A model generated the notes under the pieces. The model was not told the DNA's origin, did not search any database, and was given only the letters and a program-made list of their open reading frames with translations. From Scylla paramamosain (lineage: Eukaryota > Arthropoda > Malacostraca > Decapoda > Portunidae), in assembly GCF_035594125.1 (NCBI RefSeq), contig NC_087151.1, positions 31,951,193-32,015,192 of the forward strand: a stretch of 64,000 nt of DNA, read 5' to 3'. Positions 1 to 47,392 of this stretch are shown here, in pieces; position 1 is the stretch's first letter, and the number at the start of each line of letters is the position of its first letter. The translations under genes were made by a program, and so were the position numbers.

Positions 1-2048
1 TGGTGGCCTTCCTCATCAACCATCTCGCTATCAACTTGGGCAGGTACCTGAGTCAGGAGCATGTCATCCTCGCTGCTCTCTGATGCCTCAACTGGAATTG
101 CTGGAGTGTTGCAACAGCGTAGATGATTGACATGGTGGGGGACTTCGTTGACCTCTATAGCCTGATTGGACATGACTTTCATAACCGTGCCTCTGTTGTG
201 TTGAACACCACAGCGAACATTAAGCAGCTTGGCACACACTTCCTCTTCTACCTGGTAGGGGCCACTACCATCTTGCTTGTCGTCTTGCTGAGGGTCCATG
301 TTGTGGACTTGAATTGTGTACCTGTACAGAATGTTTGCTGGGGCAGTTGATGATGTGTAGTCACTATGGGGCGTCACGTTATACAGATACACTGCCTCTG
401 CTATGGTACAATTCTTCTTTGCAGCAATTACCTTGATGGTGTGAGGACTTCTTTCAACTACTCCATTTCCTGAAGGAATGTAGGTGCACCTAAATTGAAG
501 GTGCATTCCCCACTGCTCTACAAAGTGTACAAACATTCTGCTTTGGAAGACTGTTTCGTTGTCTGTCAACAATTCCTCAGGCACCTCTGTTTGTAAATTA
601 CAGGCTCCAACTGTTTGATGATGCTTGCACTGTTCTGAAGTCTCAAATGATGCCATATAGCAAACTTTGATGGCCCACAATCAATTAGCATCAGGTATGA
701 CCTTCTGTCAAACTTGTTTGACATTCAGGCTTCCATTCTGCTGGGTCAGTGGACTGACACGTGTCACAGTTGATGACGACAGTTTGTACCTACCGCTTGG
801 TGACTCCTGGATTGACTCTTCACGAAATATAATGTTCTTTTCAGTGCCATTCATTTCAAGGATAAACTTGAAACCAAGGGGCACTGAGGTGGTCACACTC
901 ACACAGATGTTGGCAGAAGCTCCAGTACTAAGCTGAAGGCACACGTCACCTATTCTTTCACATCTCCACTTCTCTTCACGCACAATCACTAGATCGACGT
1001 CCTCTCTTGACCACGACTTACAACAAGAAACACTGGAACACCCCGTGTCTACTAAAGCACAACACTCTGTTCTTTCCCCCTTAATACCGTACTTGGTAGC
1101 ACCTCATTCATTGGTCCTCTTGAGAGAAGGCTGGTGCTGATGCCTCCTCTCCATTCTCAATTCTTGAACACCTGGTTGAGATGAGACCCACACCACCACC
1201 GATAACACCTTATGCGTTATCGTGGGTGACCTCTGCCACTCTGCACTAGTTCTCCAATCTCTCTGTGACTCCGATCCAGGCTGTGTTGTGGCACCAAAAC
1301 TCGGCTCCATTGTCCCAAGGAGGGAACTATCATCCCTAATGACCGCCCTAGCACATGTCAAAATCTAGTCCAAGGTAATGTCTTCCATGCGGGATCCTGC
1401 TCTCTATAACTGTCAAATGTTTTCGGGCAGACCAGCTACAAAGGCACAAGCAAGCGACTTGTCTGCTAGTCCACCAAACAGAGACAATAGGCACCGCAAC
1501 TCAGCCAAGTACATGTCTGATGGTTCGGTGGTTCGTGGCTTCCTGCTGATAAACTTTTCATACGTCTTGTAGGGATCCACAGAAAAAGTAAACTCCAAGG
1601 TCTCCTTAATTTTGTCTGTCGACAACCTGCTCTTCTCTGGCAGCTGCAGGTACACAGCAGAAGCACCCTAAGTAAGACAGAGAGGGAGCATACTAGCCAC
1701 ATTCTTGACCCTCTGAAGATTACACACGAGCTCCAACTTCTCTAACCATTCGAACACCGACTGTGTTCCTCTTCTGTCAAATTCCAGAATCAACTTCAAG
1801 TCGAGGTTAGTCTCTTCAGCCATACTGCCTAGATGGCTTGAGGCTGCAAATAAATAAAGTTGTCTTTCCTTCTTTATTTGTAGTGAGACACAAGCTGATG
1901 GTGCAGGTAGTGTGGAGGTCTGGCTTGAACTGACTTGTTCCTTCTCCCCACTCCCTCACTTCAACTCTCATTCACACCTGCTGACATGGCAACTCCCTAA
2001 TCCTACCACCTCAGTGAAATGACTAGTTAACCATACCAACCACCAACA
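1..2048 (-). mobile_element. LTR retrotransposon remnant: LTR, gag, protease, integrase; reverse transcriptase missing
   Basis: Read on the minus strand. A probable 5' LTR runs from about 2048 (begins TGTTGG) to about 1846 and holds a polyadenylation hexamer at 1878-1873. A gag-like ORF starts at 1823 and is interrupted by an in-frame TAG before reopening towards 1413. A decayed CCHC zinc knuckle lies near 1207-1166. An aspartic protease with the DTG motif (VDTGCSS) lies near 1050-1000 and continues to about 711. Integrase follows directly: first-Asp block LIDCGPS at about 690-660, second block LLTDN near 580, and third block with Glu, SGNGVVER, near 470-450. The spacing between protease and the first integrase Asp leaves no room for reverse transcriptase or RNase H, so an internal deletion is inferred. 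Stops and frameshifts show it is dead. It lies antisense in the ABCC5 intron left of 2403. The 3' LTR, if any, is outside the window. No primer binding site was identified. Confidence 0.8.
1104..1823 (-). pseudogene. gag-like polyprotein pseudogene of the LTR element
   Basis: The minus-strand reading starts at ATG 1823-1821 (MAEETNLDLK...). It continues with a capsid-like helical segment that ends in ...FVAGLPENI near 1413. One premature TAG falls near 1670. The downstream piece to 1104 is in a shifted frame and carries the decayed zinc knuckle. The order gag, protease, integrase fits a Ty3-like element. The assignment rests on position and general gag character, since gag sequences are poorly conserved. 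Confidence 0.6.
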
Positions 2049-2331
2049 ATATACCATAAACTCGTTTTTACAATTACTGATAAAATTCAATATTGCACAG
2101 TCATCATACATTCATATTCCAATCTTACACATTACAGATACACTAGGAAGGTTGAAAGGTTTAGTCTTTGCAACAGCATTTCCCTGATTTGGGCAGTGAA
2201 TATCATATAAGCTTTCTTTGTGGAAAAAAAAAAAAAAAATAGATAAATAAAATAAATAAAAATCTGAATGTGTGTATCTATGCATTCCATGCTGATGCAA
2301 GTCCCAAACTATCTTAAGGTGCTGATTTTGA

Positions 2332-37032
<34,701 letters not shown>

Positions 37033-37346
37033 ACTGTAATTGTTATTCTTTCATGATAGCTTTTAGCACTACTTATGCTTTGCCTGTGAACTTACTATCA
37101 GAAGAAGATATTCTGTAGGATTACATATACAAGTATTGAAGTTGAGCTTTGATAATTCTCATAAAAGATACTCACTATACTTTCCAAAACTTTAAAGTTG
37201 TATTAGGTTTTAGGTAAATAATGCAAAAAAAAAAAAAAAGATTTGGGAATGATATACACTCATCTGTTGAAATAACAAATCTCTAAACAATGGATTTTTG
37301 AAGCAGTGAGCAAAATCTATGTTGTAAAATATTTCCAAACTACTTG

Positions 37347-37352
37347 AATAAA
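37347..37352 (+). promoter_or_regulatory. ABCC5: candidate polyadenylation signal of ABCC5
   Basis: AATAAA about 315 bases after the ABCC5 stop, the first canonical hexamer downstream. The A-run at 37224-37238 is genomic, not a tail. Confidence 0.4.
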
Positions 37353-37553
37353 TGTCCACTCTGCAAGAATCATCTGACAGGTGGAAGTGCAAGACCAGCA
37401 CTCAGGCAACTTGAGCTCCCAATCTGTTTAGGCTCGTCATTCACTGTTTACACACCTTTTTGTTCAGCAACTGTTGTCTTGTTATTGGTGCTCACTTTTT
37501 GTTTAAAGCATGCCTTACAATAGATACTAGAGCTAGGAAAGTTGAGAAGAGGG

Positions 37554-37596
37554 AGTAATTCCAGTTTCTGTATGTCATACAGAAACTGGAATTACT
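37554..37596. repeat. perfect 43-bp palindrome (21-bp arms, 1-base centre)
   Basis: AGTAATTCCAGTTTCTGTATG, then T, then its exact reverse complement. Confidence 0.97.
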
Positions 37597-37860
37597 GAAA
37601 AAAAATGGAATCTGAAGTGACAGTGGAAAAGTTCTATGAGAGGTATGGGATCAAGAAGCAGACAAGGAGCAATATCAAGCAAAGTGAAGAAAAGCTGAAA
37701 AAAATTATGCTGCTATTTATTATGTAGATACCTCTAAGAGTAGCAAAGGTGTTCATTACAAGCACATGAAAATGGAGACAGAATCCACTTCTTTGCAACT
37801 TGCCAGCTAGCTAGTGCTGACAAGCATGACACCAGCCAGCCTACTCCCAACTCAAGCAGT
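37590..37860 (+). pseudogene. pogo/Tigger-type transposase N-terminal scrap
   Basis: Encodes MESEVTVEKFYERYGIKKQT then IKQSEEKLKK, close to the CENP-B-type helix-turn-helix of Tigger transposases (usual pattern ...YGIKKQTVSDIKK...). A stop follows shortly. Later residues HDTSQPTPNSSSA have no recognisable DDE core. Confidence 0.5.
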
Positions 37861-38431
37861 GCTGCCACAGAGTTATGTGAATGACTCAGAATGGAAGCCT
37901 GTGTTTTGTAGTCCTACATTTTTTAAGTATTTACTGCTAACCTGTCATATAGTGAAGAAAGTGTCACAAAGTTATTTTCTCAATGTATGTAACCCTTTTT
38001 GCAGAAAATGGACATTTGCAAAGAACAGACACTGAAATCTACATTAATCTGTTGTTTCAAGAGTTGAGTGTAGTATGAGTTAAGTAATTCCATTTTCATC
38101 TTTAAATGGCTCTATATGATAGTTTTTTATTATATATTGTATTTGATATTTTTATCTTATGTACCAAAAGCTAGATGTAGTATTTACAAGAGACATGATA
38201 ACAGTTACCTGATCACTTCATGAACTGAAATTACCTCATAAATTGAAATCAGAAAAATTGGGCACTACTACAAAAAAAAGGATTGCTGGTCCAGTCATTA
38301 ACCAGGTAGCTGAGGTCCATTACTTGTAAGTTGCAACAGTACCCTTGAGCTTCTATTGTTGCTGTTGAGAAGGGAATATTTTGACAACATAATAATTTAG
38401 AGCCCTATTGTAAATCTATTAATAGCTGTGT

Positions 38432-38623
38432 TTATACAGACTGTCTTCTTGTCTGGGATTCTTGGGGAGGTTTGTCTATATTGGTTTCACTTGAGATAAG
38501 TCCTTTGTTTTGGACCGTGCTATGGTCTGGTGTGGGCAATGGAGGAATTTGCCGCAGCCCACTTTTGATAACTGGTGTGGAAACTACTGGCTTTGGTTTT
38601 GGGACATGAAGCACTGATTTTAG
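38432..38623 (-). other. possible terminal exon, Pro-rich, unrecognised
   Basis: Minus-strand open stretch after an AAAATCAG acceptor-like site near 38624. It encodes LHVPKPKPVVSTPVIKSGL, PPLPTPDHS and DKPPQESQTRRQSV before TAA. The composition is protein-like rather than low-complexity, but no partner exon or family was found. It could be intergenic chance. Confidence 0.2.
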
Positions 38624-39329
38624 GTAACATAATTACAGCATGATTTCCTGGGCTTCTTATGTATTACTAAGCTTTCCTTTTGTGAGGTAGCACCTGCTGC
38701 CTCCAGTGCCTGTGAAACCCTTTCAAAATGCTCTCCTGGGGAAGAGTTCAGTTTGTAGGAACAGGTATCATAGGTAGACAGATAGATGTATAGACAGATA
38801 GCTAGGTAGATGATACCTGTTGATATTTATCTAATTGCAAATAGAAAGTGAATATCAAACTCTTAGAGTTCTGTTACTGTCATGTGACAGAAGTTGGGTA
38901 TGACTTGCATTATTTTCAGAGAAAATGCAGAAAGTGGAAAATGATAGTGACAATTTAAGGGAAAAAGCAATGATCCCTTCACTCAAAATTCCCTGAAGGG
39001 AGAAGTGGTGCTATACTTAAACCCTGGCAGATACACATGACTTGTATTGTTTAGCTGAGACACAGAGAATTCATCATGACAGAAATTGTCCACAAGTGTT
39101 GGAGATAGCTTAAAGCTTTTGTTGTTAATGTTATTTGCAGAAAACTCATCCAGAGAAAAATTGATGTATTGCTAAGTACCAGACCAAAGAAAATAATGAA
39201 AGCTTGTAATATAATTCCAAATATATTATTTTACTAAACTTTTTCGCACTTTAGTCGAGTGGCTGGCACATTTTTAAAATCCTTCATTATGAACTTGGAT
39301 GCAAAACTTGCATCAAAGATAACTATGTA

Positions 39330-40532
39330 CAGTGTCCACAGATGAAATTAGGACGATCAATATTTTTGCTATTTTGATCAAAGAAAGATGGAATCAAACA
39401 ATGTTTTGTGCATCTTGTCTCTTTTATTCACTATTTAGACATATTACCATTGTTTCTCAAGTCTTTGGGGCATAGATTGAACAAGAATATGAAAATATTC
39501 TATGAAGTTCAATGGACCAGATTTTTCTTGATAGCTTCTTTCAGCATGGGAACAGGGTTTACTGATGGTCTGCAGGTGCCTCTTCATGTATGCCCATACA
39601 TTTTCAATAGGACTGAGGTCTGCTGAGTTGCCAGGCCAATCCAAGACTTGAATGCCATTTTCAGCAAAGAAATCCATGATCTTGCTCCTGTGGCATCCTG
39701 CATAAAGACTGTCATCTTCAGATCTTGATGAGGTGGCAGCAGGTTCTCCCTTAACACTTCAATGTAATTGATCGCTGCACTTTCCAACCAACTGACCTGA
39801 TGACATGAAAACAGATTTTGTTGGAAAATACCACATGTTCCCAGTTTCTAGTAGTCCAGTCTTTATAATTCCTTGCAAATGCTAATCATGTGGGCATTCA
39901 GCATTGGTTTTTGTGCTGCACAACGTGCTGGGGGTCCAAGGTGGTCCTTCAGTAATTCCTGAATTGTATGGATAGATATATCTTTCAGCTATTCATGGTT
40001 CTTGCTCTTGATTTCCCTGGTGGTGATGGAAGGCCTTGCCATCACAATTTTTCACAGCAGCTTGCCTGTGTGTCTGGATGTCTTACATTTCTTCCCTGAT
40101 CCCAATTTCCTCTTCAAATTTGATTCCCAGTCTCCACCTGTACCATGCTTTACCCATATGGATGCAGTGTTTTTGGATGTGTAGATATTGCCCTATCTCA
40201 GCTAGAGACACACCTTCACTGAGTGTGACAATTCGTGTCTTCTTCACTACGGACAAGTGTCAACTGGTTGAGGCATACAGGTGCACATATTGAAGCATTT
40301 GAAACTGTGCAGGAGAGGGGAGAGAGAGAAAGAGCCAGCACAACTTCCTGTGTGAAGCTTGTGGTTTGCCTGACTGGGCTGTTGTGACAGAGAGCTGCTA
40401 ATACTCTGTAGAGTTGCCGCGTGTTGCCAAAAACTCTGCTGTTTCTTTGATCATGGTAAATTCAACCGATAAAGTTATGGTAAAAACAGCATGCTGTTTT
40501 CACTGTTATCCTGATTTCATCCATGGCCACTG
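39330..40532 (-). mobile_element. degenerate Tc1-type transposon, both ends present
   Basis: Left end CAGTGTCCACAGATGAAATT; right end is the reverse complement of CAGTGGCCATGGATGAAATC. Both are flanked by TA (39328-39329, 40533-40534). A second match (ATCAAAGAAA) lies inside each end, so the TIRs are long. The transposase is on the minus strand: an N-terminal helix-turn-helix-like piece near 40230-40110 (VSLAEIGQYLHIQK) and a C-terminal DDE piece at 39677-39444 with WPGNSADLSPIENVWAYMK. Stops and frameshifts lie between. Confidence 0.88.
39444..39677 (-). pseudogene. Tc1-type transposase, C-terminal fragment
   Basis: MDFFAENGIQVLDWPGNSAD then LSPIENVWAYMKRHL carries the final catalytic Glu of a Tc1-family DDE core. 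Confidence 0.85.
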
Positions 40533-41444
40533 TAAGAGTCCCTGTTCTCTCCTACACTTTAGCCAATTCTGCTGGTTCCCCCACTCCACTGTATATTTAA
40601 AATCTATCTCCTCCTACAGCTTTTATCACATTTATGTGCTTCATATGCATGAAAGGACAAGCAAGTCTTAATATTTACTAAAAATATTCTTAAGTTCTTG
40701 TTTCTTTCATCAGTTATTGATTCTAAGTAATTTTTTCTTAATTTCCCAAAAATGTTAAAAAAAATTTCTTTGTGATTAAATTTGACACTATTGCTCTTTA
40801 ATGTAAAACACAATTCTTGATATTACCAAGTCTTTGTTACATTGAAACCAATTCCAAAATTGCTGAGACTATTTTCAAAATTAAAGAGATCTTGTTTTGA
40901 GATATGGCTTGTTAAAGTTTTGATTTTTTTTTCAAGATTTTCTGATCCATGATATTGGTTTCCTTGTGCCATTAAGTGTTTTCTTTCTTTTCATACAGTT
41001 TTTCTCATATAAACCTGGAGGACCTGCTGATCATCAGAAAGATGTTTTAATGTCTGGCTGGTCCCCTTTCTTATGTATTCCCTTCAAAATGGTGTCAGAG
41101 TTGCTTAAGCTCTTCATTATCACTAGGTTTTGTTTAATATCCTCTTGCAGCATATGTTGTGGTCTCTTGCTTCTTTTAGGTCCATTGCTTTGATAGATAG
41201 TTTTTGATAACTTCAAAAATTGTTTATTTATTTATTTATTGTTTTATGTATTTATTTATTTACTTATTTATTTATTTATTTTTTTTGTTGTATACAATAG
41301 TAACTTAATAGTATAAATCCTGATCCTGGTAAGTAGCAGGAACAAGTCACAGTTAAGATTTGGGTAGTGGGATTTGAGAAGAGATGTAACATGTGGTGAA
41401 GCAGGAGATGATAATAAGGCTTGATGCAAGGCATCACAAAATAC

Positions 41445-41618
<174 letters not shown>

Positions 41619-43218
41619 TTTAACTAAGCATTCTTGTGGAGTCACTTAGTAAAAGTATAGGTGGGATAACACCTTTCTCTTTCTCAGAATGAGGATTATT
41701 ATAACTGATCAAAATAAAAAAAATCATGATTTAAATCAGTGATTCTTTTTCATGGATAATTTGTTATTTATTGAATAGAATATATAGTTACATAGTGTAG
41801 GAAGGTCATTTGATTCAGGAATATGATGTTATGCTTTTTTATTTACTTTTTTTGTTTTTCTCTCTTAAAAGCACAAGGTGAAGATTATTTCATAATTCCA
41901 GATATGTTGCATATCAATGAAAAACTTTGTTGTGATGTTACCAGTGGTTGTACCTAGCCCTACAGTGTTTTGTAAAGAAAGTTATATTTTCACAGTTTAA
42001 TAATCAGCACATGTTTGAACTTATTGATTTTATCATCCCAAGTATTGAATAAGTGTTAAGACTGCCTGTAGTCCTGTATGACATCACATCCAGTGAATGC
42101 CCTCCAAGCCATCCATGAATTTAAGAACTCATGTACACACATAGTACCTTCTAAGGATGAAATGTGTTCTCAAGGTGCTTCAAGGTTCAGTGAGCTTTCA
42201 CTTCTCAAAATTCCTTAATTGTCTGCGCTTTAGAGTATGGATATATTTATTAAAACAAAAGTGGAAAGGAAAGAACTTATGATCCTTAGCCTCAGGCTTC
42301 CCCTGAAAAATCTTCCAACTTTACATTTGATGGTAAGTTAATTTAACTGATTGTTTAAGATGAATGTTCAAGCAACTTTACTTTCTCTAGATATTTGTGT
42401 TTGACTAAATAGGACTTCAAATTAATGTGCTTTTAACAAATAGTTTGGGTGGTAGCTTGATGTTTTCATGTGCAATATTTAGATGCACAATATGTGTTTC
42501 ATATGATTGATTTCTGTTAATGAATTATCATCTTATGGTGATTCATATTGTCAAAATGTTTAATTTTGCTTGAGATAAGTTTCTGCACCACTTTGCACTA
42601 AAAGTTGTTTTGGTGAGTCGCATTGTCTCACTGAACTGTTTTTAACATGGGTGATGATTGATTATCTCCTAGTTTTTAATGTCATTATCTTTACTTTCCA
42701 TTAGTGTGTGATACATTTGGTCATCAGTTTATAAGTAGCTTATTTATGATAGCAGTAGGCATATTTCAATTATTAATGATGCAGCAGTTCATTTGTGAGT
42801 GATAAACTTCAACTTGAAATCCAAAAATGCAATTTGGCCTTTATCAGCAAGTGAATAATAAATCGCTCTACACACAGTAATTATAGTAGTCATTAGCTAA
42901 ACTCAGTAAGCTGACATAAAGGCTTTGCACCCTGCCTCCTTCCCCCAATGTTTGTGTGTACCTCCTTACCTTATCCTCACCACAGCGCTGCTTCCTCTGC
43001 AGGGACGTTGACCTGGAGCTGTGAATCACCTCTACCTCCTTTACTTTATTTTTACTAAGAGGCATAGCTACTGTTCTGGGGATATTGTTCTGGTGTGTAC
43101 ATAGATATCACCATTATTAACAACAATGTTACTACTACTGCTACTACTACTGTTGTTATTGTTATTGTTACTATACCAAAAATAACTTTATGAATAATAG
43201 TGGGAACAATAATGACAT

Positions 43219-43525
<307 letters not shown>

Positions 43526-43834
43526 TATTATTTTTTTTTATTTATTTATTTATTTATTTTTTATCATAGTTATCCCTCATGGGTGGCGTAGATGTCAGTG
43601 TTAGCTTGAAGCACACACACACACACACACACACTATTTACTTTAATGAGAAACACTACAATGGAGAGTTATTGTTTCCTGATTTAGTTATTTCTCTTCT
43701 TTCACACTGCAGGTCCTGTTTATCCAATAGAGAGTGGACACGATACATGAGCAGAGAACGGTGTCCCTGTAACTGCCAGGAACAGAGAACTAGCAACCGT
43801 GTATATGTGTGTGTGACGCACTGCGATCTAGTGA

Positions 43835-43871
<37 letters not shown>

Positions 43872-44075
43872 GAGGGCAGGATTGCTAGCTTCTGCTCCTA
43901 CCGTCAGGGTTGCAGCGTGAAAGGAAATTAGTAAATCACATGAATTTTATTAATTTATGAATGTCCTGGATGCGAGACGCGGGAACACTTATTAGTGCTT
44001 AGATTATTTACATAATCATGGTAGGTAATGGTGCGTCGAATAAAATGTTTTGGTAATTGTGCTGTGCGCCGATAT

Positions 44076-44081
44076 TTTATT
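44076..44081 (-). promoter_or_regulatory. ALDH5A1: candidate polyadenylation signal of ALDH5A1
   Basis: Minus-strand AATAAA about 430 bases after the stop; a second lies at 43951-43946. Confidence 0.4.
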
Positions 44082-44511
44082 TCCAAACGAGAGATGTGTA
44101 ACCCTCAATGGCTCAAACTCTTGAAGTCCTTGACTGCGTCCTTTCAGCGCTTTACGCAACAAAAGCCGAAGAGACAGTGCTTGGAGATATGATGACCACC
44201 ATGCCATTGGCTGGTGCTGCTTATCCAAGGAAGGAGTTTACTCTCCTCTCACTCCCCCCCCTGCTGTTCCAGGGATAGGGAAGTGGCGTCATATTGTGTG
44301 TGGGGAAGTGAATGAGGAAGGTGGAATCACTGCCATCTTTTAAGTGTCAGTCCCGAGTTGGAAGGCAAGGAAGCAGATGAAGTGGATAACCGAGCAGCAT
44401 GCACCTGTACCTGCAGCGGTAGTCGCATCACGAAGTAGACACTTGTCACTTAGTACTTAGATTGTAAAGAACTGGGGTCTTGGTAATGCGAATAACCGCG
44501 AGCTGTTCCGC

Positions 44512-44714
44512 CTATATACCGAAACAGATGTATTTGAGATGTGCGAACTCGTCCAGGCCGTATCTCGACCCCTCCTTGCCCAGTCCCGACTGTTTGAAGC
44601 CCCCGAAGGGCGCCTCACACGAAGACACCATTGCCTCGTTCACGCCCACCATGCCCACATCCAGAGCCTCCGCCACCCTCCACACTTGACTCACATCGTT
44701 GGAATAGAAATAAC
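44512..44714 (-). CDS. ALDH5A1: ALDH5A1 last exon
   Basis: Encodes [20 protein letters not shown], then [17 protein letters not shown] and [17 protein letters not shown]. Ends ICFGI before TAG. Confidence 0.94.
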
Positions 44715-47032
44715 CTGTGAAAGAAAAGAAAGAGCAGCGTCATTACCTAATCATGCAGCGCTCGAGTCATTGATATAGTAGGGCGTTTTTAAATGGACGC
44801 ACCTGCCAGTCCCTTATCTGTTGTGTTTGCAAGCCTGATCACCTCCTCCTCGTTCTGGAACGGGATGATGGCAGCGACGGGGCCGAAGATCTCCTGAGTC
44901 GCTACTGGCATGTCCATCTTGACCCCAGTTAGGAGTGTTGGGGCGTAGAAGAGGCCGCCTAGAGAAAGCCCTCCTCGCACCGTCTTGGCTCCGGCTGACA
45001 CAGAGTCTTTAACAATCTTCACGAGCTGCCCCGAACAAAATTAATTAATCACTTTACTGTGCTCACAACCCCACGAAGTTTATTACCAAATCATGAGAAC
45101 ACTTGGTATCTGTCTGACTATTGTAATTCTATTTGTAAACCTAATCATTCCTACTGACGCGGTCGAACTGTCGCTGGTTGATGATGGGTCCCTGGTTGAT
45201 GCCTTTCTCCAGGCCACGGCCCACCTTCAGCTCGGCGTCCATCGCGGAGGCGAAACGAGACACAAACTCATCATGAATGGACTCGTGCACAAAGATGCGG
45301 TTGGCCGTGACGCAGGTCTGGGGCAAGAACATTCGATTTTTTTACTCTCTTGAATTGTGAAACAGAATACAAGTATTTTAAGTTAAGAGTATAGCGCCAT
45401 GGTAATCTCTTAGAAAATATTGTCAATGTACAATTTGTGTGCTGCAGTCGATAGTAAAAAAAAAAAAAAAAAAAAAAATTACCTGACCAGTGTTGCGGAA
45501 TTTGGAGGCCATCGCTCCCTCTACGGCTCGAGTAAGGTCAGCAGACGGGAACACAATGAAAGGGGCATCACCTCCAAGTTCCAGGGCAAGCTTCTTCACT
45601 GTCGGGCCGCAGCGGGAGTATAGCCACTGTTAGGAAAGAAGAGAAAGGAATGCAGTGTACCGATCTGACTACAGCTGTTACGAATATCCATTTGAGACTC
45701 ACCGTTTTCCACTACCCTTGTGTACATATTTATTGTTATTTGCCAAAGAACAGAATCCCCCCCTTTCTCTCTCTCTCTCTCTCTCTCTCTGGTTCATGTC
45801 TCAAATTTTCATGTAAATTGCTTACGTATATGAATACAATTACTGATTTATTTTACATGATGAATAACGTATATGTTAACCTTTTAATATACAATCTGAC
45901 ATACACCTTGCACTATCCGTAAGAAAGTAACACCTGCAGGTACACGAAAATGTTTAATCACCTGGCCAACAGCTGTGGAACCAGTGAAAGAGAGCACCTG
46001 CACGCGGGGAGAGGCACACAGAGCCGCCCCCACCTCCTCCACCCTCTCTCTGGAGCATGGTACCACGTTCACCACCCCAGCAGGCACCCCCGCACGTTCA
46101 CATATCTGCAAGAAGAGAGCCACGTTTGAAGCATACTGAAGGATTTCATAAAGGTGCAATTTGTCGACTCTGGAATAGTGAGCGGGCGGCAGACGTTACC
46201 TTGGCGAAGAGGAGGGCAGTGAGTGGCGTGTCCTCAGCAGGCTTGACGACACAAGTGCAGCCAGCAGCCAGGGCGGCGGCCACTTTGCGCCCAATCATGC
46301 CGATGGGAAAGTTCCACTGATTGGAAGAGAATAGTTGAATTTTAATGTGCTTTTATCATGAGAATGCAGACGAAAACCCTGCATGTAATTAAAGAGTGGA
46401 CTCAGTATACTTCCTTGAGTAAATTGTAATTCATGCAGAAATGATGTCTGTCTCACTGCTGTTATAAGTATAAAATTCTACAGGTATTGCGCAAGATTTT
46501 GGTGTCTTTATTATTTTGGTGGAGAGGAGGCGATGAGTGGAGGACGATGGCACTCGTGTTGGCTGGGACACGTATTCTGATCCTGCCATGTCCGAGTGCC
46601 TAAAACTTGCCTTCCGCTTTGCTAAACTTGCAGGCAGACTTGTGGCGTGACTACGCGTTGAGAGAAACATGAAGAACAACAGCCTCATGCCACTAAGCCA
46701 TCATTTTTCATGATATTAATAAGACTTAATATAATTTATAATGAGATTATTAGTTATTTAAACACACGAGTTTCTCTGTATTGATTGGGAAATGAATGCT
46801 GTAAAGAGTGTTCTTTTGGAAGATAAAAAAATAGATAATGGTCGTGCAAGGATGCATGGCGAACGATGCCAAGAAGTGACTCGGGGAACAAACATCGTAT
46901 CTTCACACTGACCTCCGCCCTTGACCCTGAGGAGGGAGAAGGTCGTTCATGTGTATCCTTTCCACGGCTCTAATGGATCACAGTGGAAAACTCCCATAAT
47001 GATGGCGGGGCGTGCTGGTGATAGGAAGACGC

Positions 47033-47063
<31 letters not shown>

Positions 47064-47339
47064 TGTGTGTGTCAAGAGATGGCGTGTGTCCATCGCTTTG
47101 AGCTTTACTCACTGGCGTGATGAGGGCGGCCACCCCGACCGGTTGCCTCACGGTGACCAGCCGCTTGGAGGGGGAGGGGCTAGGAATGGTTTCACCGTAA
47201 TGCCTTCGAGCCTCCTCAGCAAACCATTCAAAGAAGGATGCCGCGAATCCCACCTCCCCTGTAGCCTCGGCCAACGGTTTCCCCTGAGGAAGAGGAGGGT
47301 CAATAAGGAAAAATTTGCGCGTTGAATTCTGTTACTTTT

Positions 47340-47392
<53 letters not shown>

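Larger units (their letters stand above)
37033..39329. other. ABCC5 / ALDH5A1 intergenic region, left part
   Basis: Holds the ABCC5 3' UTR, a 43-bp palindrome, a pogo/Tigger scrap and a possible minus-strand exon, listed separately. The rest shows no feature. Confidence 0.6.

Noticed and set aside
37224..37238. Processed pseudogene tail of ABCC5
   Set aside because: The A-run lies within a 3' UTR that still follows an intron-containing gene; it is an ordinary A tract.
46921..47325. Plus-strand reading of 134 codons
   Set aside because: Antisense shadow of ALDH5A1 exon 3 plus a (CG)n(TG)n array.
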